Shown here piece after piece: positions 16,150 to 24,267 of a DNA stretch of 64,000 nucleotides (position 1 is its first letter; every line of letters starts with the position of its first letter). The notes beneath the pieces were generated by a model. That model was not told the origin of the DNA and searched no databases. It was given only the letters and a program-made list of their open reading frames with translations. A program made the translations under genes and the position numbers. Source of the stretch: Bacillota bacterium (lineage in GTDB: Bacteria > Bacillota > Clostridia > Oscillospirales > Acutalibacteraceae); assembly GCA_023412715.1 (NCBI GenBank), contig JAEZCC010000013.1, forward strand, positions 18,577-82,576, given 5' to 3'.

Positions 16150-17067
16150 TCACTGGGCCTGCGCCCGCATGGCGTCCTCAATGGACAGCTTAATTTTTCT
16201 GAGCTGGCTGTTGACGCCCGCGTCGATCACCTTGTCCGGCATTTCAATCACGCAGGCTCCCTGGTCCATGCCGTCCGTCGGTATCACCTTGACGTTGTCG
16301 GAAACGTCCTGCAGAGCCTTCACAATGTTGTTGTCCGCCTTCATCAGCACGGCGGCCGACTCGCTGGGGACGTAAATGCGCACCCACTCCTGGTTGCGGT
16401 ACGCGTCCATCGCGTTGACAATGATGGAACGCAGGGTCTTTTCATCCGTCTCGATCTCCCGCTTCAGGATGGCCTTCGCAATGGCGACCGCAAGGTCCTG
16501 CAGGTCGTTCCGGAAATCCTCGAGGATGCGGGTTTTCGTCTCCTCCACGGTTTCGACCATCCGGCCAAGCTCCTGCACGTATTTGCGGTTCTCGGCCTCG
16601 GCGGCCTTGTGCGCCTCTTCCGAGCCGGACCGGCGGCCCGCTGCCAGTCCGTCGGTCTTGCCGCGCTCCAGGCCCTGCGCGTAGCCCTCGGCATACGCGC
16701 GCTTGCGCACGCTCGCGGCCTCGTGCTCCATCTGCTCCCCCGCCTCCTGCGTGAGGCGGGCGCTGTAGCTCTGCGCGGACTCGATGATCTGCCGCGCCTT
16801 CTCCGACGCTTCCGCCAGGATTTTGGCGGCCTGCTCCGCGGGGGGCGGTGCGGCGGGCGCTTTCGGCGGCTGCTTCTCTTTCGCTTTTTCCTCCGCCCCG
16901 CCGGAATCCTCGGGCGGCTGTTCTTCCGCCGCGCTTTCCTTCAGCCGCTCCTTCTCCGTGCTTTTCGGCGGCGCGGGGGAAGGGGGATCGTCGGCGAGGT
17001 CGAACCTGCGCCCGACAAAAACCGGAGGAGCCGGGATGCTTTGACCGGCTTTGATAACCCTACTCAA
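16150..17067 (-). CDS. fliH: Flagellar export ATPase regulator FliH
   Basis: Stator-like partner of FliI, 305 aa. The N-terminus reads MSRVIKAGQSI if translation starts at TTG 17067, for which AAGGATGAG is well placed; an ATG at 17076 is an alternative. A Pro/Glu/Lys-rich stretch precedes a long Ala/Glu helix, then the C-terminal domain with NDLQDLAVAIAKAILKREIETDEKTL and a terminal VIEMPDKVIDAGVNSQLRKIKLSI, the V1/FliH-type domain. The start overlaps the fliG stop by eight bases. Confidence 0.9.
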   Translation of the reverse strand: MSRVIKAGQSIPAPPVFVGRRFDLADDPPSPAPPKSTEKERLKESAAEEQPPEDSGGAEEKAKEKQPPKAPAAPPPAEQAAKILAEASEKARQIIESAQSYSARLTQEAGEQMEHEAASVRKRAYAEGYAQGLERGKTDGLAAGRRSGSEEAHKAAEAENRKYVQELGRMVETVEETKTRILEDFRNDLQDLAVAIAKAILKREIETDEKTLRSIIVNAMDAYRNQEWVRIYVPSESAAVLMKADNNIVKALQDVSDNVKVIPTDGMDQGACVIEMPDKVIDAGVNSQLRKIKLSIEDAMRAQAQ

Positions 17068-18067
17068 TGATCTCATCCTTCCCGCCTTTCGCAATCACCA
17101 GTTCGCCCTCGCTCTCAAGACGGCGAATCACGCCGACAATGCGCTGCTGCGCCTCTTCCACGTCCTTAAGACGCACGTTGTGCGTATACTCGAGGTCCGA
17201 CTTGACGGTTTCGGCGGAACGGGTCGACATGTTCTTGAAAACGACGTCCGCCACTTCCTTGTTGGCGCCCTTGAGGGCGTAGACGAGGTCCTTGGAATCC
17301 ACCTCGCGCAGAAAGCGCTGGATGGACATATCGTCCAGAATGGGGATATCTTCGAACACGAACATCTTTTTGCGGATCTCTTCGGAAAGCTCGGAATCTT
17401 TGCGGTTGAGTTCGTCGAAGATGTTTTTTTCGTTCGTGCGGTCCATGTTGTTCATGATGTCCGCGGCATAGCCGACGCCGCCGAGCTGCGTCAGCTCGAC
17501 GTCGAACACGTTCGAGAATTTGTTCGCGAGGTTGCTTTCGACAATCTTGACAATCTCGGGCGAGGTGCGGTCCATGGTGGCGATGCGCTGCACCACGTCC
17601 ACCTGCTTGTCCGGGTCGAGCTCCGAGATGACCGTGGCCGCCTGGTCCGGCGTCGCGTAAGAAAGGATGAGCGCGATGGTCTGCGGGTGCTCGTTCTGAA
17701 TCGTCGTCAGCAGGTTCTTGTAGTCCGCCTTGCGCAGGAACTCGAACGCCTTCGTCCGCAGGGATTTTGTGACGCGCTCGAGCAGAGAGGCGGCCGCCTG
17801 CGCGCCGTAGGCCTTTTCCAGAACATTGCGGGCATATTCCACGCCGCCGTCGGTAATGACCTTCTGCGTCAGGCAAAGCTGGTAGAAATCGTTCAGCACG
17901 GCTTCCATATCGTCGGAGGACATGCGCGACGTTCTGGCAATCTCGTAGGTGAGCTGCTCGACTTCCTCTTCCTGAAGGAATTTATAGATTCTGGACGCCG
18001 CGTCGGAGCCCAGGGCGATGACCACGGCCGCGGCCTTCTGGGCACCGGTCACTTTCTGTTCAGCCAT
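17060..18067 (-). CDS. fliG: Flagellar motor switch protein FliG
   Basis: Torque-generating C-ring protein, 335 aa. The N-terminal domain (TGAQKAAAVVIALGSDAASRIYKFL) binds FliF; the middle contains EHPQTIALILSYATPDQAATVISEL with the EHPQ motif that contacts FliM; the C-terminal domain carries charged residues around FVFEDIPILDDMSIQRFLREVDSKDLVYALKG that meet the stator. The start is embedded in the end of fliF by eight bases. Confidence 0.96.
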   Translation of the reverse strand: MAEQKVTGAQKAAAVVIALGSDAASRIYKFLQEEEVEQLTYEIARTSRMSSDDMEAVLNDFYQLCLTQKVITDGGVEYARNVLEKAYGAQAAASLLERVTKSLRTKAFEFLRKADYKNLLTTIQNEHPQTIALILSYATPDQAATVISELDPDKQVDVVQRIATMDRTSPEIVKIVESNLANKFSNVFDVELTQLGGVGYAADIMNNMDRTNEKNIFDELNRKDSELSEEIRKKMFVFEDIPILDDMSIQRFLREVDSKDLVYALKGANKEVADVVFKNMSTRSAETVKSDLEYTHNVRLKDVEEAQQRIVGVIRRLESEGELVIAKGGKDEIIE

Positions 18068-19817
18068 GTTTGCTGTCGTCTCCTCTCAACCAGCTTCTGA
18101 TCAGCTGCGCGGCGATTTCAGGATTGCGCGACGCGAATTCCTGGAGATCGCTCTTCAGCTCGTTGGATTTGCCGTTCATGGCGTTGCGGATCTCCTCGAT
18201 GGATTCTTTCGGCTCCTTTTCTTCTTCTTCCACGTCTTCCTGCTCCACTTCCTCTGCGTCCGACTCGGGCGTTTCCGTCTCTTCCTCTTCTTCCTCCGCC
18301 TCTTCTTCCTCTTCCGGCACTTCTTCTTCGGTGTCGGCTTCTTCCGACGGCGCCTCTTCTTCCAGCGCCACCGGCATCTCTTCAGGCTGCAGCGGCATCG
18401 GGGCAATCGGCTGGAGGTTTTCCAGCAATTCCTGCTGCTTCCTGCGGCGCCTTGCGGCCAGAAGGACAATCAGCAGAATCAGCAGGGCCAGCGCGGCGGC
18501 GCCCGCCGCGAGGATGAGCGGGTTGCTCAGAAGTATCTGCGGGAAGGCCGCCGTGGGCGAAGCCGCACCGGTGGAATTCGAATTCAGAGGAACGGCCATC
18601 ACCGCGACCTTGCTGGGGTCGACGGCGGCCGCGTTGGCCACGAGCGTCGTCACTTCCTGTTTCTGCGAGGGGGTCATGGAGTTCGTGTTCACAACAACAG
18701 CCACGGTCAGGTCATCGAGGGCCGCGGCGTCGCTCTGGATCTGCTCCTCCACCTGGCTGACCAGGTAGCTGTACGTCTTACTGTCTTTCGTCGTAATGAC
18801 GTTTCCGTTCACAGAGACGCCCGGGTAGGTGGTGGTCGTGTCGGCATTGGGCTGCACGCCGACGACGCTGCCGGAGCTTGTGCCCTGCTGCGCGACGACA
18901 TGCTCTTCCTGCGACTGGCTCACGACGCCCGTGTTGCCGCCGCTCGACGACGGCGTGTAGGTGACGATATCCTGTATTTTCTTGTCAAGATCCATCTTGC
19001 TTTTGACGCTTGCACTGATATTGCCCTTGCCGTACGCCTGCGACAGAAGGGAAAGGATCTTGCTTTCCACGTTGTTCTCGTACTCTTTTTCAATTTTCAG
19101 CTTGAATTCGGAAAGGGTGATCTGCAGCGAGGTGGAAGACTCCTCGGTCGAAGTGGAGAACTCGGCGCCGGTCTCGCTGTTGATGACGGAGACGTTGTCG
19201 GCGGAAAGGTTCGGCACGCTTTTCGCGACGAGCTGTTTGATGCCGTTCACCTGCTGGGCGGCAAGCGACTGCCCGTCTTTCAGGTGGATCGTCACGGAAG
19301 CCGTGGCGGCCTGCTTGTTGTCGTCCCAGGCATAGGTGCCGCCCTCCGGGATGCTGATGGTAACATAATCGGTATCGACGGGCGAAAGGGTGCGGATGAC
19401 CGCCTGAAGCCTTTCCTGCAGCTGGTACTGCTCAATGATTTTCCGCTCGTCGTCGGTGGTCATGACCCCGACGTTGCCCGTGAAGAAATCGTAGTTCGGC
19501 ACGGATTTCGGGTAGCCTTCGTTCGAAAGCTGCATCCTGACGGAATTTTCCTGATCCTTCGCCACATAGATCGTGCCGTTGCTGCTTTTGTAGGGGACGT
19601 CCAGCTTCTGCAGCTCCGTCATGACCTGCTGCGCCTCGTCGCTGTTCATGCCGGCGTAAAGGACGCTGTACTGGGTGCGGTTCATAAGGACTCCCAGAAT
19701 GATTGCCAGCAGCACGACGCCGCCCAGCGAAGCCAGGAGAATCGCCTTGGCCCGCCTGGTCATTTTGTTCCAGAAATTCTTTATAGGGTCGATATATTTT
19801 TTCAACTGTTCATTCAT
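18060..19817 (-). CDS. fliF: Flagellar MS-ring protein FliF with long acidic segment
   Basis: Builds the MS ring in the cytoplasmic membrane, 585 aa. Two membrane helices frame the periplasmic-side ring domain: AKAILLASLGGVVLLAIILGVL near the N-terminus and PLILAAGAAALALLILLIVLLAARRRR near residue 440. Between them are the YscJ/FliF family stretches. After the second helix lies a very acidic run in which 34 of 54 residues are Glu or Asp, and then the FliG-binding tail (EFASRNPEIAAQLIRSWLR). The start at 19817 is chosen because the upstream TTG at 19841 lies within the apparent ribosome site. Confidence 0.94.
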   Translation of the reverse strand: MNEQLKKYIDPIKNFWNKMTRRAKAILLASLGGVVLLAIILGVLMNRTQYSVLYAGMNSDEAQQVMTELQKLDVPYKSSNGTIYVAKDQENSVRMQLSNEGYPKSVPNYDFFTGNVGVMTTDDERKIIEQYQLQERLQAVIRTLSPVDTDYVTISIPEGGTYAWDDNKQAATASVTIHLKDGQSLAAQQVNGIKQLVAKSVPNLSADNVSVINSETGAEFSTSTEESSTSLQITLSEFKLKIEKEYENNVESKILSLLSQAYGKGNISASVKSKMDLDKKIQDIVTYTPSSSGGNTGVVSQSQEEHVVAQQGTSSGSVVGVQPNADTTTTYPGVSVNGNVITTKDSKTYSYLVSQVEEQIQSDAAALDDLTVAVVVNTNSMTPSQKQEVTTLVANAAAVDPSKVAVMAVPLNSNSTGAASPTAAFPQILLSNPLILAAGAAALALLILLIVLLAARRRRKQQELLENLQPIAPMPLQPEEMPVALEEEAPSEEADTEEEVPEEEEEAEEEEEETETPESDAEEVEQEDVEEEEKEPKESIEEIRNAMNGKSNELKSDLQEFASRNPEIAAQLIRSWLRGDDSKHG

Positions 19818-19851
19818 GGAAGAGTGCCATCCGCCCTTCAAGAAATTTTAG

Positions 19852-20166
19852 TCACAGGCTGGTATTCATGATCTCCTTGTAGGCATCAAGCAGTTTGTTG
19901 CGAAGCTCCACGACAAGGCTGACGGAAAGGCTGGCCTTCTGGGAGGCTATCATGGCGCTGTGCAGGTCGTCGGACTGGCCGGTCGTCAGCTGGTAGATTT
20001 GGCTGTTCAGGTCGGCGCCCGTCTGCTGCGCGCCGGAAATCGCGTCCTGCACCAGAGACTGAAACGGCAGCTGCACAGAGGAAGACGAAGCGGCGCTCTG
20101 CGCCCCGCGCGTCTTCGCAAGCTCTTCCAAAGAACCGATCGGCTGAATGGGCTGAATTGTATTCAT
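19852..20166 (-). CDS. fliE: Flagellar hook-basal body complex protein FliE
   Basis: Junction protein between MS ring and rod, 104 aa. The C-terminal half shows the family pattern LPFQSLVQDAISGAQQTGADL, then DLHSAMIASQKASLSVSLVVELRNKLLDAYKEIMNTSL. It is located between flgC and fliF, the usual position. Confidence 0.93.
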   Translation of the reverse strand: MNTIQPIQPIGSLEELAKTRGAQSAASSSSVQLPFQSLVQDAISGAQQTGADLNSQIYQLTTGQSDDLHSAMIASQKASLSVSLVVELRNKLLDAYKEIMNTSL

Positions 20167-20170
20167 ACCG

Positions 20171-20623
20171 TCACTTTCCTATCTCCAGCGCTTTGCTGGC
20201 CATGCTTTTTACTGCGTTCAGCGCCGTCAGGTTGGCGCTGTAGGCCCGCGTCACGGCCATCATGTCGACGGTCTCTTTGACAAGGTCTACGTTTGGTTTC
20301 TGCACATACCCCTGCGCGTTCGCGTCGGGGTTCGTGGGGTCATATTCCTCGCTGAAGGGCGTCTGGTCTTCCGTGATGCCGGTCACCTCGACCCCCTTCA
20401 AGGTAGAAGGCGCCGATGACGAAGCGATCTGCCCGTCGAGAAGGGAACGGAAAGACGCATCATCATCAGCGCATTGATATTCCACAATTTTCCGTCGGTA
20501 CGGCCCGCCGTTGTCCGTGCGGGTGGTCTCGGCATTTGAGATATTCTCCGAAATCACGTCCATGCGAAGCCTGCTCGCCGTCAGGCCGGAACCGCTGATA
20601 TCCAACGAGCTCAGAAAAGCCAC
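20171..20623 (-). CDS. flgC: Flagellar proximal rod protein FlgC
   Basis: Proximal rod subunit, 150 aa from the GTG at 20623. That start gives MAFLSSLDISGSGLTASRLRMDVISENISNAET, which aligns with the usual FlgC N-terminus; the upstream ATG at 20641 contains the AAAGGGG ribosome site and is unlikely. The C-terminal helix KPNVDLVKETVDMMAVTRAYSANLTALNAVKSMASKALEIGK is typical. It is 32 bp downstream of flgB and ends 4 bp before fliE. Confidence 0.93.
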   Translation of the reverse strand: MAFLSSLDISGSGLTASRLRMDVISENISNAETTRTDNGGPYRRKIVEYQCADDDASFRSLLDGQIASSSAPSTLKGVEVTGITEDQTPFSEEYDPTNPDANAQGYVQKPNVDLVKETVDMMAVTRAYSANLTALNAVKSMASKALEIGK

Positions 20624-20655
20624 CGGAAACGCCCCTTTCATTTATGTCAGCTATG

Positions 20656-21048
20656 TCAGCCGTTGCTTCCGCCCGTGATGGCCATTTTCAGGCGGGAAAA
20701 ATTGTCGGACACCATCTGCAGGGAAGAGGAGTAGTTCAGCTCGGTACGGGCCAGCTCGATATTCTGCTGCTCGAGGTCCACGGCGTTGCCGTCGGCGCGG
20801 AGCGTCTCGTCGGAAGCCTCCGTGGTGACCGGCTGCACGCCGCCGACCGCATTCATAAGCTCCTGCCGGGTCCCGCCGTCGGAATCGCCGATCGCCGCTT
20901 TCAGCTGATCTTCAAAAGAAACATTTTTCGTCTTGTAGCCGGGAGTCTCGAAATTCGCGATATTGTCTGAAATGGCCTGCTGCCTCGCCCACAGACCGTC
21001 AAGGTCCTTGTTGAGGAGCGTCGAGGAAACGCTGTCAATCCAATTCAA
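20656..21048 (-). CDS. flgB: Flagellar proximal rod protein FlgB
   Basis: First gene of the fla/che operon, 130 aa. It begins at TTG (MNWIDSVSSTLLNKDLDGLWARQQAISDNIANFETPGYKTKNVSFED), with GGGGGA about eight bases before it; no in-frame ATG fits. The NIANFETPGYK motif is the rod signature and the C-terminus ends in a helix with ELNYSSSLQMVSDNFSRLKMAI. A SigA-like promoter is found about 160 bp upstream. Confidence 0.93.
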   Translation of the reverse strand: MNWIDSVSSTLLNKDLDGLWARQQAISDNIANFETPGYKTKNVSFEDQLKAAIGDSDGGTRQELMNAVGGVQPVTTEASDETLRADGNAVDLEQQNIELARTELNYSSSLQMVSDNFSRLKMAITGGSNG

Positions 21049-21208
21049 ACCATATTCCCCCTTTTCATTTATATGCGTCTGCCGCGGCGAAAAACGGACG
21101 CAGCGAACGCTTCCTGGCAGCTTTTTGCCATAATTCGTCCTGTTTCGTAATTATGGCTGTTTTTTCGACAGAAAAAGAGTCCATTATCTTCCTTTGCAAT
21201 TCCCATAT

Positions 21209-21237
21209 ATTATCTTACAATAATATGCAAAAGTCAA
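21209..21237 (-). promoter_or_regulatory. SigA-type promoter of the fla/che operon
   Basis: On the minus strand TTGACT (21,232-21,237) and GATAAT (21,209-21,214) are separated by exactly 17 bases. This would start transcription near 21,202 and leave a leader of about 150 nt before flgB. A housekeeping promoter is expected for the early operon that encodes SigD. Confidence 0.7.
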
Positions 21238-21460
21238 TATTATTGCCTATAATTCAATAAAAAACGAATAATTTCGCGTCTCATAATGCAATGAATATAA
21301 TAAATAATCATAATTATTATTGTGTAATGTAACCATATAATTCTCTTTATTTTTCCGTGAGAGATAAATGGTTACAAAAATCGCCGTTCATCGCCCTTTC
21401 GAGAAAAATTTCTATTCTCTCACACGGCGCATTTTCCTTCCGGCGCGGCGGGAAGGACGC

Positions 21461-21487
21461 TAAATTTTTTCCGCGCCGTGCCGATAA
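21461..21487 (+). promoter_or_regulatory. Sigma-28 promoter of flgM operon
   Basis: TAAA at 21,461-21,464, a 15-base spacer and GCCGATAA at 21,480-21,487 give a perfect match to the Sigma-28/SigD consensus. The flgM start is only about 21 bases downstream, with GAGGTG as ribosome site. Reading flgM-flgN-flgK-flgL from this promoter places them in the late class. Confidence 0.93.
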
Positions 21488-21508
21488 AACAATCGAGGTG
21501 AACGATTC

Positions 21509-21829
21509 ATGAATATCAACGGCGCGGGATTCGATGTGAACCTTTTTTATACGCTCAAATCCTCGTCAGGAACCGGGGCGGTTTCTGAGAATGCGAAAAG
21601 AGCAGGGTCGGTCCTTCCTGCGCAGGAACGCAGGAAGACGGACAGCGTGGAAATCTCCGCGCAATACGGCGAAGAGCCCGGCTCTTTTCTGACCGAACTG
21701 AAGAAAAAACTCGTCGGCAGCATGAACGAGCAGCCCGACGCCAGCCGTGCGCAGCGCCTTCATGACGAGATCGCGGCGGGGTCTTACGGCATCGACGCGG
21801 GCGAGCTGGCCCGGCAGATGCTTCTGTGA
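21509..21829 (+). CDS. flgM: Anti-Sigma-28 factor FlgM
   Basis: A 106-aa protein of FlgM type. The N-terminus is poorly conserved; the C-terminal half has the family layout of KTDSVEISAQYGEEPGSFLTELKKKL and then AQRLHDEIAAGSYGIDAGELARQML, in which the IxxGxYxID/NxxxxAxxM pattern contacts region 4 of Sigma-28. FlgM keeps FliA inactive until it is exported through the finished hook. It is the first gene behind a perfect Sigma-28 promoter, giving negative feedback. Its stop overlaps an upstream candidate start of flgN but not the chosen one. Confidence 0.88.
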   Translation: MNINGAGFDVNLFYTLKSSSGTGAVSENAKRAGSVLPAQERRKTDSVEISAQYGEEPGSFLTELKKKLVGSMNEQPDASRAQRLHDEIAAGSYGIDAGELARQMLL

Positions 21830-21855
21830 CCGCCGCGGACCGGGAGGAAAATTTT

Positions 21856-22338
21856 ATGATAGACGACGTGCTTGCCGGCAGGCTCTATGATTTTTTTGGC
21901 GGCCTGCTGAACTTTTACAGGGATTTTCTTTCGCTGGAGACTGAAAAATACGGCGACATCTCCGCCGGGCGTCTCGGCGCGGTCAATGCGCGCATAAAAA
22001 AAGAGCAGGCTTTCGTCATGCGGGCCAAGGGCCTGGAGCTGGACCGCCGGAAGCTGCTGGAAGAAGCCGGCGCGGAAGAGGCGACCATGCGGGATCTCAT
22101 CCCCATGCTGCCCGCGGAAAGACAGCATGCCATGCAGGACCTGCACGCGGAGCTTTCCCAGACGCTGAACAGCCTGAAACGCACGAACGACAGCTGCCAG
22201 CAGATGACGAAAGACAAGCTGCGGCAGATTTCAAAAACGCTTTCAAACCTTGAGGATCACCCGGAGCTGAAACAAATCTACGGCTCGACGACAGAGCAGG
22301 AGTCCGGTACGGACGGCGTTTTTTCCATCAAGATCTGA
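21856..22338 (+). CDS. flgN: Flagellar export chaperone FlgN
   Basis: A 160-aa helical protein with the FlgN layout: DVLAGRLYDFFGGLLNFYRDFLSLETEKYGDI at the start, long coiled coil with LLEEAGAEEATMRDLI in the middle, and SLKRTNDSCQQMTKDKLRQI before a short unstructured tail. FlgN is the chaperone for the hook-filament junction proteins FlgK and FlgL, which are the next two genes. The ATG at 21856 has GGGAGGA eight bases before it; a start at 21826 is open but lacks a site. Confidence 0.85.
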   Translation: MIDDVLAGRLYDFFGGLLNFYRDFLSLETEKYGDISAGRLGAVNARIKKEQAFVMRAKGLELDRRKLLEEAGAEEATMRDLIPMLPAERQHAMQDLHAELSQTLNSLKRTNDSCQQMTKDKLRQISKTLSNLEDHPELKQIYGSTTEQESGTDGVFSIKI

Positions 22339-22362
22339 ACAGAAGAACGGAGGGCAAATCCA

Positions 22363-24261
22363 ATGAGTTCAACCTTTGACGGGCTGTATATCGCCAGAAG
22401 CGGCGTGCGAACTTCGAGGGTCAACCTGAATATCGCGGGCCAGAACATCACGAACGCCACGACCGAGGGCTATACCCGCCAGCGCGTGGACCAGTCGTCG
22501 ATTCCGTCCCCGTACGGATCTCTGTACGCGCAGAACCCCGGCGACTCCTACGGGCAGGGTTCCATCGCGACGGGCATCAACCAGATACGCGACGCCTTTC
22601 TGGATGCGGAATACCGCACGCAGAACGCGAAAGCCGGCCAGAGCTCCGTCGAATACGACGCGCTGAGCTCTCTGGAGGACATCTTCACCTACACGACGAC
22701 TTCAAAATCCTCTTCCTCTTCCGCGGTGGTCGACGTGCTGAGCAACGAATTCAGCAACTTCATCTCGCAGCTGCAGAACCTCACCTCGGGGAAAAGCGAC
22801 GCTTCCGAAAGCGCCATCCGCGAAGAGGCGAAGCTGCTGGCGACAAAATTCAACACGGCCGCCCAGCAGCTGCAGACGGTGTGGAACCAGCAGTACACCG
22901 ACCTGACCGACTACGGGGTCAAGCAGGTGAACGACCTGATGAAAAACATCGCCGAGCTGAACGGCCAGATCAAACGGGCGGAGGTTTCCGGCGTCCCCGC
23001 GCTGGAGCTGAGAGACCAGCGCAACCTGATGCTGGACCAGCTTTCGCAGTACGTCGGCATCAAGGTGACGGAAACGCCCGTCGACAGCGGCTCCGGCACC
23101 AAGGTGAACCAGCTTTCCGTCACGCTTGCCGACCCGGACGGGAACAGCCTGGGGTACACGCTGATCAACGGCGACCAGTACGCGGCGTTCTCCGTCTCGA
23201 AGGTTCCCGCCGATGAAAAGGCGGCCGACGGCATTGCGAGCACAAGCAGCTACAGCGATGTGGAGATGCACCTGTCGGGCCTGACGACAGACGGCAATTT
23301 CGCCGCAGCCGGCGAACAGCTGGCGCCCGCGACCTACAACATCACGCTGGTCACCGGCACCCCCCCGGCGACAACGACGACGAACGGCAGCATTGACACT
23401 TCTTCGTTCTCGCTGGCCGCTCCCCCGACGATGGACGAACTCAAAGACGCGGTGCAGACGGCTCTGAATGACCCGCCGTGGAACGGCTCGGTCACCGTGG
23501 CCAACGTAAACGGGGCGCTTCAGTTCACTACAACTTCCGGCGGCACCCTCAGCGTAGAACGCGAGGGCGGGCTGAACAGCGAGCTGCAGAGCGGCAGCTT
23601 CCCCGGGTATCTCGCCCTGCTGAACGAAAGCGGGGAATTCGACACGGCATCCGGCGGCGCCACGACGACCACGCGGGGCATCGGCTATTATTCGCAGCTG
23701 CTGGACACCATCGCGGCCAACCTTGCGGACGCCGTCAACACCGTCAACAGCACCAACGACGCCGGCGACAACAAGCCGCTGCTGACGCAGGACGGCACCC
23801 TTACCGGCCACATCACGGCGGCGAACATCCAGCTCGCCTCGGCCTGGACGACCGGGTACCTCACGACCAGCAAAGACACCGCGAACCCCGGCGACAGCAC
23901 GGATTCCTCTTACTCCAACATCACGAACATGATTGTCGCGCTGACGACCGCGGAGCACACGCTGCGCAGCAGCAAAGGGGTCGACATCTACACCGGGACC
24001 ATACAGAAGGCCGTCGCCAACGTGGCCACCACGCTCGGGCAGGACGTCAACAGCGTGAACTCGACCGACTCGACGAACTCCACCATTCTGAGCAGCATCG
24101 ACACGAACCGGCAGTCGAACTCCTCGGTCAGCATCGACGACGAGGCGATCGATTTGGTCCAGTTCAACCAGGCGCTGACCGCCGCTTCCCGCTTCATGAC
24201 CGCGGTCGACGAGTGCCTCCAGACAATCATCAGCAGCATGGGCGTTGCAGGAAGGGGCTAA
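22363..24261 (+). CDS. flgK: Hook-associated protein FlgK
   Basis: First hook-filament junction protein, 632 aa. N-terminal signature: GLYIARSGVRTSRVNLNIAGQNITNATTEGYTRQRV, with the expected SVEYDALSSLEDIF and a LNGQIKRAEVSGVPALELRDQRNLMLDQLSQYVGI block. The central ~300 residues are Thr/Ser/Gly-rich and variable. The C-terminal helix has SIDDEAIDLVQFNQALTAASRFMTAVDECLQTII. It is preceded by GGAGGG and followed after six bases by flgL. Confidence 0.94.
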   Translation: MSSTFDGLYIARSGVRTSRVNLNIAGQNITNATTEGYTRQRVDQSSIPSPYGSLYAQNPGDSYGQGSIATGINQIRDAFLDAEYRTQNAKAGQSSVEYDALSSLEDIFTYTTTSKSSSSSAVVDVLSNEFSNFISQLQNLTSGKSDASESAIREEAKLLATKFNTAAQQLQTVWNQQYTDLTDYGVKQVNDLMKNIAELNGQIKRAEVSGVPALELRDQRNLMLDQLSQYVGIKVTETPVDSGSGTKVNQLSVTLADPDGNSLGYTLINGDQYAAFSVSKVPADEKAADGIASTSSYSDVEMHLSGLTTDGNFAAAGEQLAPATYNITLVTGTPPATTTTNGSIDTSSFSLAAPPTMDELKDAVQTALNDPPWNGSVTVANVNGALQFTTTSGGTLSVEREGGLNSELQSGSFPGYLALLNESGEFDTASGGATTTTRGIGYYSQLLDTIAANLADAVNTVNSTNDAGDNKPLLTQDGTLTGHITAANIQLASAWTTGYLTTSKDTANPGDSTDSSYSNITNMIVALTTAEHTLRSSKGVDIYTGTIQKAVANVATTLGQDVNSVNSTDSTNSTILSSIDTNRQSNSSVSIDDEAIDLVQFNQALTAASRFMTAVDECLQTIISSMGVAGRG

Positions 24262-24267
24262 CGGAAA

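Larger units (their letters stand above)
21049..21508. other. Divergent intergenic region between flgB and flgM
   Basis: A 460-bp AT-rich stretch, in strong contrast with the GC-rich genes around it. It contains the minus-strand SigA-type promoter for flgB and the plus-strand Sigma-28 promoter for flgM. The centre (21,240-21,420) is very AT-rich and could hold binding sites for a flagellar activator, but I could not identify a specific one. No ORF of note. Confidence 0.8.

Noticed and set aside
18018..19871. Long plus-strand open frame opposite fliF
   Set aside because: Antisense shadow of fliF with no start signal or recognisable domain.
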